NCBI GenBank assembly: GCA_016800925.1
Contig: JABCPU010000116.1
Span: forward strand, 62,001 to 126,000
Reading direction: 5' to 3'
From: Suillus spraguei
Lineage: Eukaryota > Basidiomycota > Agaricomycetes > Boletales > Suillaceae
Length of the DNA: 64,000 nucleotides
Shown in pieces: positions 24,144 to 36,868 of the stretch. The position numbers and the translations under genes were made by a program. Position 1 is the first letter of the stretch, and the number at the start of each line of letters is the position of its first letter. The notes beneath the pieces are model-generated. The model made no database searches, had not been told where the DNA came from, and saw only the letters and a program-made list of their open reading frames with translations.

Positions 24144-24351
24144 GATGTCGGTCGTGGCAGTGAGCGTACACCATAAATTGTATTGTGTAGTTGACTACAA
24201 TCCTGCCGGGCCGCCGTCGGCAATCCTTCGGGTGAAATTAACCCAACTTGGTGGTGGTGAGAGTATGTATTTATACCAATATTAATAGATTATACACATT
24301 TAAGGAGATAAACCCCATTGGCGCAAATTATGTCAATGTGAGAACTATTAA

Positions 24352-26407
24352 CTATTCCCAAGATACATCTTTACACAAACTGAATATTGACTCCCATTCA
24401 GGGGGATGAACGCCAGTGGACAAATATCTCCAGCGACCCACAAAGTTGCGAGAGGAGATAACTAACACGATCCTGTTAGCGTACACAACATTATCTGAAT
24501 CTATTTAACGCACTGTAGCCTCTAAATAACGCTCGCCCAAGTTCAACCATCTGCGGATCCAGCTACACAATGCTTAAGCGTCAAAAAAAAACAGCAGAAT
24601 AACGTTACTTACTGGTTCGCGGAGCAGAACAATTAAACCATCTGATGGCCGTATTCGTCCCATGTAACGGTAGCCACCCCAAGCAGCTGCATAGTGATCC
24701 TCCGTCTGTCAAAAGAATTAGATTAGATATGGAGCAGGAAGGATTCTATGGCACACACCACTCCCGTAATGATGACATCAAAAGCACCATGCGTACTTGG
24801 CTTCGACTTGCCAGCAGTGCCCCCAACAAAGCCAATTTCGAGGTGCTCTTGCCTTGGCGGTGAATAATAGGTCTTGAACGACGCGTTTTCTCCAGTAAAT
24901 TCAATCCCTGCCTGTTGAAAATGTGAACCTTTTCTCTGGAACCGATGACAGGACTAGCCTCGGTCTCGTGCCACCGACAACCAATTGGTAAAAAAGCATT
25001 TTCAAATGCGCCTTCCGTACCTCCCAAGGGAAGGGGAATTGATGGAGAGTAACAGTAAAGCTCCCTGAATGTAACATAAAGAGGGAATCGGCCAAACGAT
25101 GGAAAAGGTGACGGAGCAGACGAAGATGACAGGATATCCTTGTAAACGTTATAATATGGGGCCTATCCATATCAGTCCATGTAAGGGATGAGCAAGTATG
25201 AAGAAAACTCAACGATAAAAGACCCCTGCCAACGACCGGAAATTGTGCCAGGGATATACTGTCCAGGCAATGAAGAAGGGGAGCGATAAAGAGGATCGCG
25301 AATGGAACGCGTCCAATCTGGGTCATGACGCCGGCTCTTAAGCAGAGTGTCAAATCGGTTGCCGTACACTGTGCCCGGAAAGTGAGTCCTGCAGTGAGTA
25401 TTGAAGTATATTACATCCTCCTTTGTCGGTCCTGAAGTACCATTCGCGACAGCCTCAGCTCGAGTCTCTGGTAAGTGCGGAGGGATCATAAGAGGGCGAG
25501 TCTCCAAACGAGAGAAGTGGACGAGAATAGCGTATGGAGCAAGTGGTGGAAGGTTGAACGATACTGGTCTCCCAAAGTAGTATATAGTAGTTGAAACTGG
25601 ACGAATGAAAGAATATATCCCATGAGCAGAGGTGACAACAGTCTTGGGAGAATTTTCTGGAGGACAAAAATCGTATTCCAGCCCGGTAAAACATGGATAC
25701 TAGAAAATGCATTATGAGAACATAGCAAGCACGAGAAATAGAGAACAAACTCGAAACCCAGCAAAGGAACATGGTGATAACAGTTGCACGAACTCTCTCC
25801 TGAGTTCATCGGTTTCATCACGTATAGACTCTGCGAAGGCATGACGTCAGGGGTGGTAAATGAATTATACGGATGACCACTAACCGGAGCAGGACATCAA
25901 CCAGAAGATGGAAACCGCCAAGATGTTGACCTCATTTTCCGTGGGCCAACCGTTGTTAGTCTCAGCATCTACCATTAAGCGTTCCCGAAGGAAGCGCGTC
26001 ATGAAAACGGGAAGTCGAGCCCAAAGCAACTGATCCCAGTTCCGACCGTCATCCTCCAACATCATAATATAGATGGTGGAGAGGGATTCCAGAATGTCAG
26101 GATCAGCGACATCGCCTCGCCGAATGCGCTTGAGTGCTCGAAAACGCTTCCTCAATTCGTGTTCTATATTGTCGGCCGTAAGGTGAGCGCCCGGAGAATG
26201 CCGCCAAGGAGAAAATCTATCCTTGAATAACACAAAGTACAAATATGAGTTTGATTCAGGTGAAAGAGCATTGTTAGACATGCGGCACGTTAATCGTAGG
26301 GAGCGCAAGACACTGGGCGGGCCTTGGCAATGCTGGCGAGTTGCGATTACGACAATTTGTTCTAAAAGCTCAGCAGGGGTCGTGATAAGAGAGGCGGGCA
26401 TGCTCAA
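24352..26407 (-). CDS. F-box protein with GxWxGxF C-terminal domain (copy B)
   Basis: Eight exons join in frame: 25885-26407, 25751-25830, 25214-25699, 25162-24959, 24911-24759, 24705-24613, 24562-24514 and 24461-24352, for 565 residues. The N-terminal F-box-like region is ITTPAELLEQIVVIATRQHC, then LRLTCRMSNNAL. The linker has YIMMLEDDGRNWDQL. The central part holds TIYYFGRPVSFNLPPLAPYA and RLETRPLMIPPHLPETRAEA. The C-terminal domain starts ISGRWQGSFI and ends DPQMVELGRALFRGY, then SRNFVGRWRYLSTG. Intron 4 is odd: the family-like reading WHETE|AGIEFTG requires removing 24912-24958, which begins GC and ends AG. A weaker GTCATC donor would instead add three residues. Role in SCF-mediated ubiquitination is inferred from the F-box. 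Confidence 0.83.
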
Positions 26408-29400
26408 GAGACGAAACTCGGAATGACTCTGCTTTTCAGCGCAACGGCGACTTGCGAATCATTGCTTGGAAGGGTATAGATTGGCACGAGATTCTCACGT
26501 GAACGAGATCGTAAGCGCACTCCGTGAAGAAGTTATCTAGTACGGTCGCTGATATCATTGGAGGGCGAAAGTAAGCCGCTCATTTAAAAGGACGTGAAGT
26601 TCAACTCACCGGTTATATCCGGAATATGATCGCGCCATAGTACCGGAATATATATTACCTAAATAAGAAAAACGAATCTCAGATCAAACCTTGGACTTCA
26701 ACCCTACGTACACAGGTTTACAACTATGCATAAAGAGATCACGGTATGCGCAGCATGTCATGGGATGCTCGGAGGTCCTGGCGAGGCGCGCGAGTAATCT
26801 CGGGTACTTTCTTCGATAAAATAGTAGCTGAAAACCTTTTAATTAGAGTGGACTTACTAACTTGTCTCCATACGGTAGGAACCAAAATTTCTGTCCTCGA
26901 ATATCGCGGACTCCGTATCCTTTCCAACCCTACGGTATCAGAGGCCGCTGTCTGTTATGACCAACAAGATAAGATAATGATAATGTTTAAATGGTAGCTG
27001 ATCTCTGGCCAACATAGTTATAGTTCAAATAACATGGCAAGCGAAGGATAAGCACGTGAAATGATCGAAGGCAACAAGAGACGGTGATGAGAAATATGAG
27101 CATACGCCGAGCATGGCACATTGGTATTAGGCGTAATTGCTCAAGCGAGAGTGACAAGTGAGAACAAACAACTTACCTCATGCCTTTTCGGACCCATAGC
27201 AGTGGCGCCGTGCCCAATCAACCTGGCGTTTCGTCCTGATTTGAACAACTTTTTTGTACCTTGGGCCTGGATATCCCTGGCGAGCCCAAGTTCCTAAGAT
27301 CTAGAATCCATAGAATCCTAGAAGCACCTGTCAAGTCCATTAGTGAACATGAGTTCCCCCATGGGGGTTTAGTCGTTGAATTGAGCTCCGCGCACCTTGT
27401 GCGGGTTGCACAGACGCCGGATTAGCGACAGAATGAACTCTCAGTACACGATAATACGCACTACTTTTGGTGCAGGTGAGCGTCTGAAGATGATCAGAAC
27501 TGCATTCGGAGATGAACAAAACACAGTCTTGTCGAAACGTTAGTGTACGTTTTAGTCGGCGCACGAACCTTTACATGATGCCGATTCTAGCCTGAACTCG
27601 GAGGTCGCAGGAAGCTTTTGCGTATATATCAAACTATTCAGTCCCAATTAGTTTTGCAGATTTTTTTTGAAGCTCTATGATCAGGGAGGTAAAGTGGATG
27701 ACTTCTAAAACCTTGTGCCGACATGCCGCCGTCAAAGGCCATCAGTGGTTTACAAGTCCGCATAGTGCTAAAGTAATATTTGAAGGGGTACCGGGCTAGA
27801 TTAAAATCTAAACAACTAAATGAGCCTTTCAAACTCCGTGAGTCGCTTACGTATACATGTCTTTTGACACCTTCAATACCGTGCATACAATGTGCGTTTA
27901 TAGTCCAGAAACGATTGGTTTGGAAACCATTTCTGGGTTGCAATGAGGTGCGAGACGATGCGATTCGATTTTTTTTAAAGTTTGAATCAAAATCTAGGAT
28001 TCCAAATGCTACGGAAAGTTACTCGTTCATTACGTAAATATTAAATAGACACAAACAAGCTCTCATAAAAATGTCAATCGCGGGTTCGAATCTGCATGCT
28101 ATACGACTTTCTTACGGGATGACGACAAGAATAAAATATATTTTCAACCGCAATACCGACTTCATCACCGTTTTGTCGGTCTACCACAAGTCTGATAAAC
28201 CTTATTAATCTGTAAGGGAGATTATTCTAACGGAAATAAACTCACACTTGCCCCTTTTTAGAACTACTCATGCTAGCGACAGCTGACATAATCATCCTGG
28301 GCGGTATGTCTCAGGCTCTTCATCGTTCGATACTACCGCTCCTGTACTTCACGGATTTCTGGTGTACTTGTCTCTATTGGTACTGGTTTGAACGCTTTGT
28401 GATGAGCCGAATCTTTGAGCATGACACAAGCGCTTGCCAAGGGACAGCGGTGCTTCCCTATGCTTTAACATCAACGTACGACGGACAACTACGTCCAATC
28501 CGCAAGTTCCCTCAAGAAAATTTTACCAGCGCCCGTAAAGGGACTCCGGTGTCTTCTTATTTTGCAATATCAACGTACGACGGGGTCGGACGGACAACTG
28601 GTGTCCAGAAATTTTCATTCTCTAACCCTACCGTCTGTATTTGTAGGACAACAGCCGTGTCAGGGCCCTTCACTGCATTATAGTGGATTGGCATGGAAGT
28701 CTAGAACGATGATGGACGACAGCCGTCGGACTTATGACAGACAAAGAGACACTTTTGAGGAGTACAAAGTGAGCATTTGTTGATTTAAGTCCTTTATCGT
28801 CAAAGCTCGTGGTCATAATGAAGGCCCGATCGTTCTGGTTCGCAAACGAAGCCTGTCATGGGGTAGTTATCTGTGGATTTGGAAGAAGCTGCACACGGCG
28901 AAGATGTTGTCGTGGTGCTTGACGTCTGACAATGCGTTCTTGTCAAGTCGGCTCGGTTCCAACTTCCCACCAGCACAGCAGCTGCAACAAGCGCAGATTC
29001 TTTGTCCTTGATTATTTCCATCTTTATCTCATTTTGCAACACTTGATACTGACGTGAGATATCTATGATATTCTGTCGACCTATGGTTTGGGTTTTCGTA
29101 TAGGATATATTATTGCGTAATTTGGAACATGTTTTTCAAAGTTCGGTATCTGTATTATTTTGCCTACGGGAAGTCACCCCTACGTACTATATTAATCGAA
29201 ATTCTACACTGATGCATGACTAGATTAACCCTTCTTCAAATATCCGTTCTTCAATCGGTTACCATTCTGCATCTCCTCGTGTTCTCTTGCTGTCTGTTAT
29301 CCCCGATCGCTATCTATTTTTGCACACCCATCACTTCTCCAGCTCCATGCAACAAATGCTCTCTAGCCTATCGCATTCCGAACGTCCAACATTCTGTCAG

Positions 29401-32400
29401 TGCCTATGCCGATGTGTAAGTACTCACCAATAGACGTCAAACAGAATGAGACTGCGAGTTCTCATCGATATATTCTGCGACCATTGGTTAAAGAACCTTT
29501 GCGTTTCCACGCGCTGCTCTCACTTCATTTCAAGCGAGCGAGACTTTGCCCTGAAGGCCAGATCGCTTTCATTCCCATATAAACATCGCCAACTTAGAAT
29601 GACAGTCACTATGGCTGGCGTGGGCAGATGTAAGGCCAATAACAGATCAATATCGGCACTTGCACCAGGACTTCTTGATGCTCATCTCAGCCTACAAGAT
29701 CGCTGTTAAACAAGATGTCCGACTGAAGGGAATACTAACTAGGCTTTTATCTCACAAAGAAGTCGCAGGTAAGACTATGGCAACGCTTAGACAAACCTGG
29801 CTAGATATTCTGTTCTTGTGACGCTTTGCCGACACGCAACACTTAGTGTCGAAGTTCACGACTATGGTGTGAGTCTGGCAGTTTTCTTTTTTTGTTCGTT
29901 GTTGAGATGTTACCTTTGTGTTTAATAACAGGGTCTTTCCTGGACTTCACCTTACCTATTTCGAGTACTTCCGTGACTACCAACATTGCGGGGTCACGAC
30001 GCAAGGTTTTGTCCCAAGCCTTAGTGCAATTCGTGACTTCCCGACGTCGGACGTACAACTTCCCCGCCGCTGTTCCGGATAAGAAGTTCTGATCCGAGCA
30101 GTTGTGATAGCCGTCATCTGGTAATTGTGCGTTAATGGCATAATCTTTTTATCGATATGCCAACCAACCATACGTATCACCAAATTCCGAGGTGATAATC
30201 GGGCGTCTCAGTGCCATCATCGTTAGGTGTGTGCGTGAAGCTCCCCCACTGATAGGTTTAATACCACGCCCATTCGAGTAATTTATCTCATAGGTAAGTG
30301 GGTGCACGAAACTGCGCATGCTGCACTCCAGGATTTCCCAAGATTTGGGATGCAGAGCTTGTACTCCTTGACGTGTGGCTTACGAAAGTCTTTATCGTAT
30401 CAACGCTCCTGCGATTCTCATGTCATATCTGATTACCTCCTTCAAGATATCAAGATATGCTTATATCTATCTCTCATAACTCGCCAAATACAATGTCTAC
30501 TTTCCTTGTCACCTTTCACACGTTACCTTTCATCTGAAGGCCTCGTGAATGAATGATTACACCCTTGCATGCCTGCAGACGTCCGCGTTAAGACTCATTC
30601 ACACGACTCCTGCAAATGCCAGTATCCTTTCAAGTGATGTAATCCCGACGCTAGTTAAGCTCCGACAATTTCGGAAACCTGCGTACACCACTTACACATC
30701 ATCCCAATGACAGCTGGGCTTTAGCCTTATATGTACGCTTAAATGCATCAGGCAGAACCAAGACAACAAGAGGAGGCGCTCGGCCAACGCTCGTCGAGGG
30801 TGATTCACAGTATATTGTGCCTGAATGCATGCAGGGCAGCCTTGACGGCATCCACGCGTTTCACACCACATTCAATTATCCTGTACAAAGTTAGCCACAA
30901 ATCTTGTTTGACAATCGACAGCTAAGCACTCCACAATGCCATGAAGTGGAGCAACGCGCGGGAGTATGCTCAAAGCATGGATTGCATTAACCATCCATCA
31001 GGTGAGAACAAGGCAGTTTGTCAGTATGATCGCGACGCCCACGGCCACTGCAGTTTTCAATCGTTACCGGCGCCCGTATAAAATACCGAAACGATCGCTG
31101 GTGGATGCGCATTAAACTGTTTGCGAACCCTTGATCCCATGATGAATACAATAGCATTCGCACCATCATGATTGCATCATCAAAACCATCCATCAGTGTG
31201 ATCGGGGCGCGAGGATGTGATTGGTGTCAAGAGCGGACACGAGTAACAGGAAGGCATTGTTATGTAGCTCCAGCGGGCATCACATGAATACCGAGGAACG
31301 ACGGAAGCGCATAGCATGCGAGTCTCAGGCGAGGAATGTCAATATGAAAATGGCGAAGGGTCTCATCGCGCGGAAGACGGCCCTTCTGTGAGACTAGGAC
31401 GAGTGCCCGTATATTTCATTCGGAAGGGGGGTATGGATGTCATGTTCTCACTTGGACTAGGTCTTGTGGGGCTAAGGTATTGAGATGAAGCGGCATTTCA
31501 TAAACGAATAGTCAATTTCTATATGTGAGACGGATAGAAGACTCGGACAGTCATGTAGGGTCACCAACAATTGATTTTACCTGTTCCGGCATACAATATA
31601 AGTAACCGTCACTCAAGTGCTCACAGAAGAATCACCAAGAGTTCGTAACATAATTGCCTAAGCATTGGCTAGATGGCAGTTCATCTGCTTTGCATCATAT
31701 GGGGCAAGCATTTCCGCTGTGCAATTACTACACATTGCATGAAATGAGTAAAGATTTTATAAGGGGAGTAAATAATCACTTGCCTTGTGTCATTAGTTTC
31801 GTCACTCGGGCAAATAAATAGCGTCATCTCATCTTGAGACAATCGCTTCAGCACCAACGCAACTCAACCAGCCGGGCCCATCAGCCGACAATAGGAGCTT
31901 GCAGGCCATATCATAGTTAATATTCACGTACGACCGGGAATAGCCTGATGTACAACAACAAGGGCCCACGTTACTGGACAAATGATAAACATTTGAAGCT
32001 CATATTAGATGAAAGGCACGCAGCTGAACCAATGGGATTGATTCTCCCAGTGCATTGTGTATATGTCAAAAGCGTGTCCACATATGCATGCAGATCTTTC
32101 TACACTGTGGAGTCATGTATTAATGCACAGGAAGTCATGGTCCAAGGGTGTTTCTAATATGAATGTGGCGAAAGGGTTTAATTTAGCTCTGCAACTTGTA
32201 TAGGAGGGCACTGTATTCAATAAGTTGTTAGCTGCATCACACACGATGAGAATACAAATAGAACGTACAAACGCTCAGCGCTCATGAGCACTGGTGAAAG
32301 TCGAAGGAAGTCAACAGGCTTAGGCAACCTCTTTCTTAGACAGAAAAAATCACTTCGGAAGTTCGGATCGACTGCAGGCTGGTCCAGGCCAGGTGTCATC

Positions 32401-32634
32401 AGCTTCGTGGTAGATAGACCATCAACTATAGCTTGTAGTATCCCACAGTGCAGACAACAGTACCAAGAGAGTCGTTGTGGATACTTGGAGTTGTACATAG
32501 TAGGGGTCTTGCAACTTACTACGTCGGACTTGCTACGAGTCGGCCGGCCCTAAATAGATATCTCGAAAAAAACTTTAAATTTCAAAGCCTTCAATTCACT
32601 TTGCTCAACCCTCGCTGCAGTCTTGACGATCAAG
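26408..32634. other. Large gene-poor gap, about 6.2 kb
   Basis: The longest gap in the window. Many frames of 60-137 codons occur on both strands, but none splices into a recognisable protein or shows a domain. It contains a 12-bp palindrome CCCCCATGGGGG at 27356, an isolated tRNA B-box-like GCGGGTTCGAATC near 28083, and a diverged local duplication at 28430-28612 (listed separately). No transposase or reverse transcriptase motif was seen. Probably decayed repeats or non-coding RNA loci. Confidence 0.45.
28430..28612 (+). repeat. Diverged local tandem duplication
   Basis: Two segments about 117 bp apart share an order of blocks: AAGGGAC(A/T)(G/C)CGGTG, then ATCAACGTACGACGG and ACGGACAACT followed by (A/G)(C/G)GTCCA. 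The first is at about 28437-28500 and the second at about 28552-28612. Open reading continues through both on the plus strand for 137 codons from 28270, but the encoded peptide resembles nothing I know. Confidence 0.5.
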
Positions 32635-33626
32635 ATGTCTTTGAACTTGGATGCCCTTGAGCAACACCTAACCACCAGGTCCTACATTGAGGGGTGAGTT
32701 GTTTTCCATTCTTCAACATTTTTCTGTGATGATCACTATGCTATGGTCCGTGTTTCCAAGAAGCGACTAGACACCGCTGCTCAGATATGCCGATAACTCT
32801 CTACCTAGCCTTCTGATTCTTGTTTTCTTTCTATCTATCTCGTAATCCTATTAGATCTAACTAAATCTCTTGCCTCAAGGTACACTCCCTCTCAGGCAGA
32901 CGTTCACGTTTACAACTTACTCACGGCACCAGAGCCATCGAAGTACCCGCACTCTGCCAGATGGTACTCTCACATCAAATCTTATGCTGCGGAACATGCA
33001 ACTTTGCCTGGCTCAAGCACAGCTGGGCAGGCTTTCGTTCAATCAGCATCGGCTCCGGCTGCTGCTGCTGATGATGAAGACGAAGTTGATCTCTTTGCTG
33101 ATGACGATGAAGAAGATGACGCAGAGGCAGAGAGGCTCAAGGCAGAGCGCGTTGCTGCCTACAATGCAAAGAAAGCTAATAAACCCAAAGCAGCTGCGAA
33201 GGTCGGTCTCTTCGCTTATTTAATATTATGGTGCTTATGATGGCTGCTTCCAAATAGTCTGTTGTAACCTTGGAGGTTAAACCTTGGGATGACGAAACCG
33301 ATATGCAAGCACTTGAAGACTCTGTACGTTCCATCGAGCAAGAAGGTCTTGTTTGGGGTGCCAGTAAGCTGGTCGCTGTCGGCTATGGCATCAAGAAGCT
33401 CCAAATCACCGTGGTTGTTGGTGAGTTATTATTCCTCGTCGTGTTGATGAAAGTATCATGACATTTATGAACAGAGGATGAACTTGTTTCATTGGATGAC
33501 CTACAGGAGAAGGTTGCTGAATTCGATGACTACGTCCAGAGTTCCGACATTGCTGCCATGCAGAGTAAGCATCCTCCCGTATCTTGCATATCGATTTCCA
33601 CCTAACTTCCTCCCCCAGAACTGTAA
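32635..33626 (+). CDS. Translation elongation factor 1-beta (eEF1B GEF subunit)
   Basis: Five exons join in frame: 32635-32693, 32880-33201, 33258-33420, 33475-33564 and 33619-33626, for 213 residues, normal for fungal eEF1B-alpha. It exchanges GDP for GTP on eEF1A in the cytosol during translation elongation. The N-terminal GST-C-like part reads [20 protein letters not shown] and [21 protein letters not shown] flexible Ala-rich linker leads to the acidic region [20 protein letters not shown]. The C-terminal guanine-exchange domain begins [20 protein letters not shown] and contains [20 protein letters not shown]. The first intron, after codon 20, is long (186 nt) as in many highly expressed fungal genes. 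The final coding exon is just 8 nt (AA CTG TAA). Start context CAAGATGTC is good. Confidence 0.97.
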
Positions 33627-34766
33627 TCAAACTGGGTGCTGATGGATGCGCGAGATTTTGTAAGCTGTGAGAAGTCAAATTAAGAAACATCATTGTAGAA
33701 AGTTTTGTGCCTTGTTAATGTGCGTGACAATGTGATAGTATTATCCGGTAAGCGAATTAAACGGACTGCACACATCAGATACTCCTTGTGAGGCAAAGTT
33801 CCAACTGTATGATGAGTTGACTTTGATCGTACTACTATCACTGCACAGTACTGTATTGCCTTGTTGCCGATGAACGCATCAACATGATCAGGTCACTTAC
33901 ATACAGAGAAGAAATAGTTGCTGCGCACGGTGTGCAGGCAATGCGTGGGTTCACATTTCGCTTCACTCACGCACAACTTTGTGAGTGGTTGTCACGCTAG
34001 ATCGGTCAGTGGACAAGGTTAACTTCAAACAGATGGGGGAATGCACAAAGCGGTGCGAAACCTATGTTGCCTTTCTTGGCGCATCTCAGGAAATGCGTTT
34101 TGCCACCGCCATTTGACCGTTATCATAATGCCAATGCACTGTCGGAGTAGTTCGATGCTCGGAATGCTTGTTGCCATCTGACAACAACGATTCTGAAATT
34201 TTCATCTCCGTACTTTGGGGAATTTGCTTTGGCAGCGACAACTCTCCACGAGATTCTCTTGCCCATGCTCTGGAAGCTCATATAATGTTTTATGATGGAC
34301 CCATTGAGTACCGAGCAGTTATTTACTGCGTAATGGCGTCACATAGGAAGCCGTCCGCTCTCCTGATTTGCACCTAAATTTAAAGTGACACACACGATCA
34401 ACCTTGGTGGTTAGCCCTGATTCAGCAGGACTAGTCGGACAGCAGTTGCGCAGCCAACGCCACATATTTCGCCCCGTGCTAGATGTGGAAACTATTTGGC
34501 CAAGAATTACGGTGCGCTTCCGATAGCACCTGCTGTGAAGGCGGATATATGAATTCGACCAGGCACACGGGTAGGTAGCCACGATTACAATCAAGATCTG
34601 ATCTGGAGAACGTGTGTTTACCTCTCTTTCAGACCTTTCAATTTTCTCAATGAGAAAAGTAAACCTCCGCTTAGTTCGCGCGGCGATCTCATTGCTCGAA
34701 CGGCACTCCGCCACTCACCAGCTCTTCAGTTTAAAAGGCGCTTGCAGTTATGATTCTACACAAAGT
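33627..34766. other. Intergenic, no gene recognised
   Basis: 3' region of eEF1B and 5' region of the third F-box gene. No motif-bearing frame. The plus-strand frame that enters F-box copy C from 34614 is not needed: the ATG at 34767 starts at the family's F-box. Confidence 0.45.
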
Positions 34767-36868
34767 ATGATGCTCCCTCACCTCGAATCAATCCCTATCG
34801 ATGTTCTGTCCCAGATAGCTTTCTTCACTGTTGCTTCCCCGCCGTTCACCGGTCTTGGTGCTGTTCTTCAGCTACTTTTGTGTAGCCGCAACCTACATGA
34901 CGCCCTCTCTCTGAAATCCTGTCCCCAGCTTTATGCACGGGTGTTTCGCAGTAGATTTGACCTAGTTGCTCATCTCCGTCGCAGCAAACTAGCTTCTCCT
35001 ACGACTACGAACCTGGCATTGGAGTTACAGCGTCGATGTGCGGTACTTCGACGCATCCGGCATCGCCATATTGCCGATCACAGTATCCTTCCCGACCTCT
35101 GGACAATCTACCTAATGCTATTGGAGAGCGATGGGATGAACGAATTTCAACTCCACTCTGCCGGCATCGCGCAATATATACGTATGCTATTGAAACGTTG
35201 CCTTGGCCAGCAAGGGGTTCTTCGTGACGACACGGCTCGCGCATTAGCCATATCTGTCGCGTGTTTGGTTTGGTCTCACAGTGAGGCTATTGCACACTTT
35301 TCTAGTATATAGGCGTTCCTGATTTACTGCCTTGTCCAGAGTTTATTACCGATATGCCGTCGGAGGAACGCAGTCAGATGCTTTCGGAACTAAGACCTTT
35401 TGTCACAGGGTCGTCAAATGTGATGAAGTGATCGCGCCCACATTAAACCAACACTGACATCATTTTAGGTTCTTTCGCTCAATGTGAATAGCGGCACAAG
35501 ACGATGTCCTTTATCATTCGACGGATCGTATAACCGAGGAACAGAAGTGCTACCCGGCGCTCGTGTCGAAAATAATTACCGGGCGCTCATCTCCTCGATC
35601 TACACTAGGGAATACGCGCTAACCGCTCCTAATCTTCTTTCTGCATCAATTTTCCTAACTTTTGCACTGAAGGAGGCAATTGCTCTCCAAGCACCTAAAC
35701 ATTTGCCACAAACTCAAGTGGTTGCGCGCCCCACGGAACACGATGGTCCTACTATAGAAGACTTCTTTGCCATCACAAGAAGAAGGACACCTCTTGTCGC
35801 CGATTCGGGTGATCAAGACCCCTCCCGTGAACCCTTCGCGGATCGTACGGGAAGGAAGATACGGGCATCAAGAAGTCTCGCTCATGATGAAGAGTTCTAT
35901 CGCATTGCCCATCGCCTGGGCTTACCGGACGATACCTTGGAACTTCGGTCATGCATTGGGTTGCTAAGTGGAACTTGGGAAGGTACTTACATGTAAGTGC
36001 TTCATATCATTTACTAGTCCTAATCGATGATGGATTTCACAGGGTAGGCGATGGTCAATGGCTTCGAGCGCTCGACTAAAACCTCCATAGACATCACCAA
36101 CATCGTTCTGTCGATGTCCTTCCGAGAAATCCGATCCCACGGTTTCGCCTGATTTCGTGTCCAGACATCCTATCCAATGCCGGCTTGAGGAACACCTCTG
36201 CTTTACACCATCCATACCACTGCCCAGCGCTCTACAGAATGGAGATTTTGGAGAGTCAGCGCTCAAACATTTATTCATGAATGACTGTGAAGGTGTCACT
36301 GTGCGTGTGGTTCTCACTGCGCTCCACTGTTGGTTACACGACTGTCATGCCTTCCCACCTCAGACAGCAAATGAATTTTCGGACGCCACAGGATCATCAA
36401 AACATCGATATGAACTTTTTCGCCCAACCGATACCTCCGAGAACTACAGGGACCCACGGCATGCCCTGGATGTCGTGATTACTGGCGAAGTGGGTATTTC
36501 GTTATCAAATGGGTTTCGGTTTGTTCACGCATTCGTTTAGACCCCACGCAGGTTGGAAGCCACCTGGGGTGCATTTATCTTCTTTGGAAGGATCCGCTTA
36601 TCTGATGGACTTGTCACTCTGACGAGAAAACCGGTCAGTCCTGCTTCGCTCGACGGATTTTTCACATTCTTATGACGTATTATTCGTGCAGAAATACTCG
36701 GGTGACGAGGGACGTGGGACATGGATCTTTGAAGGTTACATCCACAACAGGCGTTCCTTTGTCGGACGTTGGAGGTCTTTTGGTCTGTCTGAACTTGAGA
36801 CCTTACGGGGCATTTTTAGCCTAACGAAGGTAGATGATCCGCCTTCCCATCCTTATTGTAGATTGTAG
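34767..36868 (+). CDS. F-box protein with GxWxGxY C-terminal domain (copy C)
   Basis: Seven exons join in frame: 34767-35280, 35313-35419, 35469-35993, 36091-36300, 36364-36489, 36541-36633 and 36692-36868, for 583 residues. The F-box-like N-terminus is SIPIDVLSQIAFFTVASPPF with LLLCSRNLHDALS; the linker has YLMLLESDGMNEFQL. The C-terminal domain opens LSGTWEGTYM, includes RHALDVVITGE then ATWGAFIFFGRIRLSDGLVT, and ends RGTWIFEGYIHNRRSFVGRW. These match copies A and B motif for motif, though overall sequence is very diverged. Intron 4 (36301-36363, GTGCGT...CTCAG) is a multiple of three and would read through as 21 extra codons if retained. Two ATGs (34767 and 34770) are adjacent; either could start. 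Probable SCF substrate receptor. Confidence 0.87.

Noticed and set aside
25455..25842. Minus-strand frames of 105 and 118 codons inside F-box copy B
   Set aside because: They read through introns in other frames; the spliced path gives family motifs such as YYFGRPVSFNLPPLAPYA.
28073..28100. Possible tRNA at GCGGGTTCGAATC
   Set aside because: Only the B-box is present; there is no D-arm or anticodon arm upstream and the T-stem does not pair fully.
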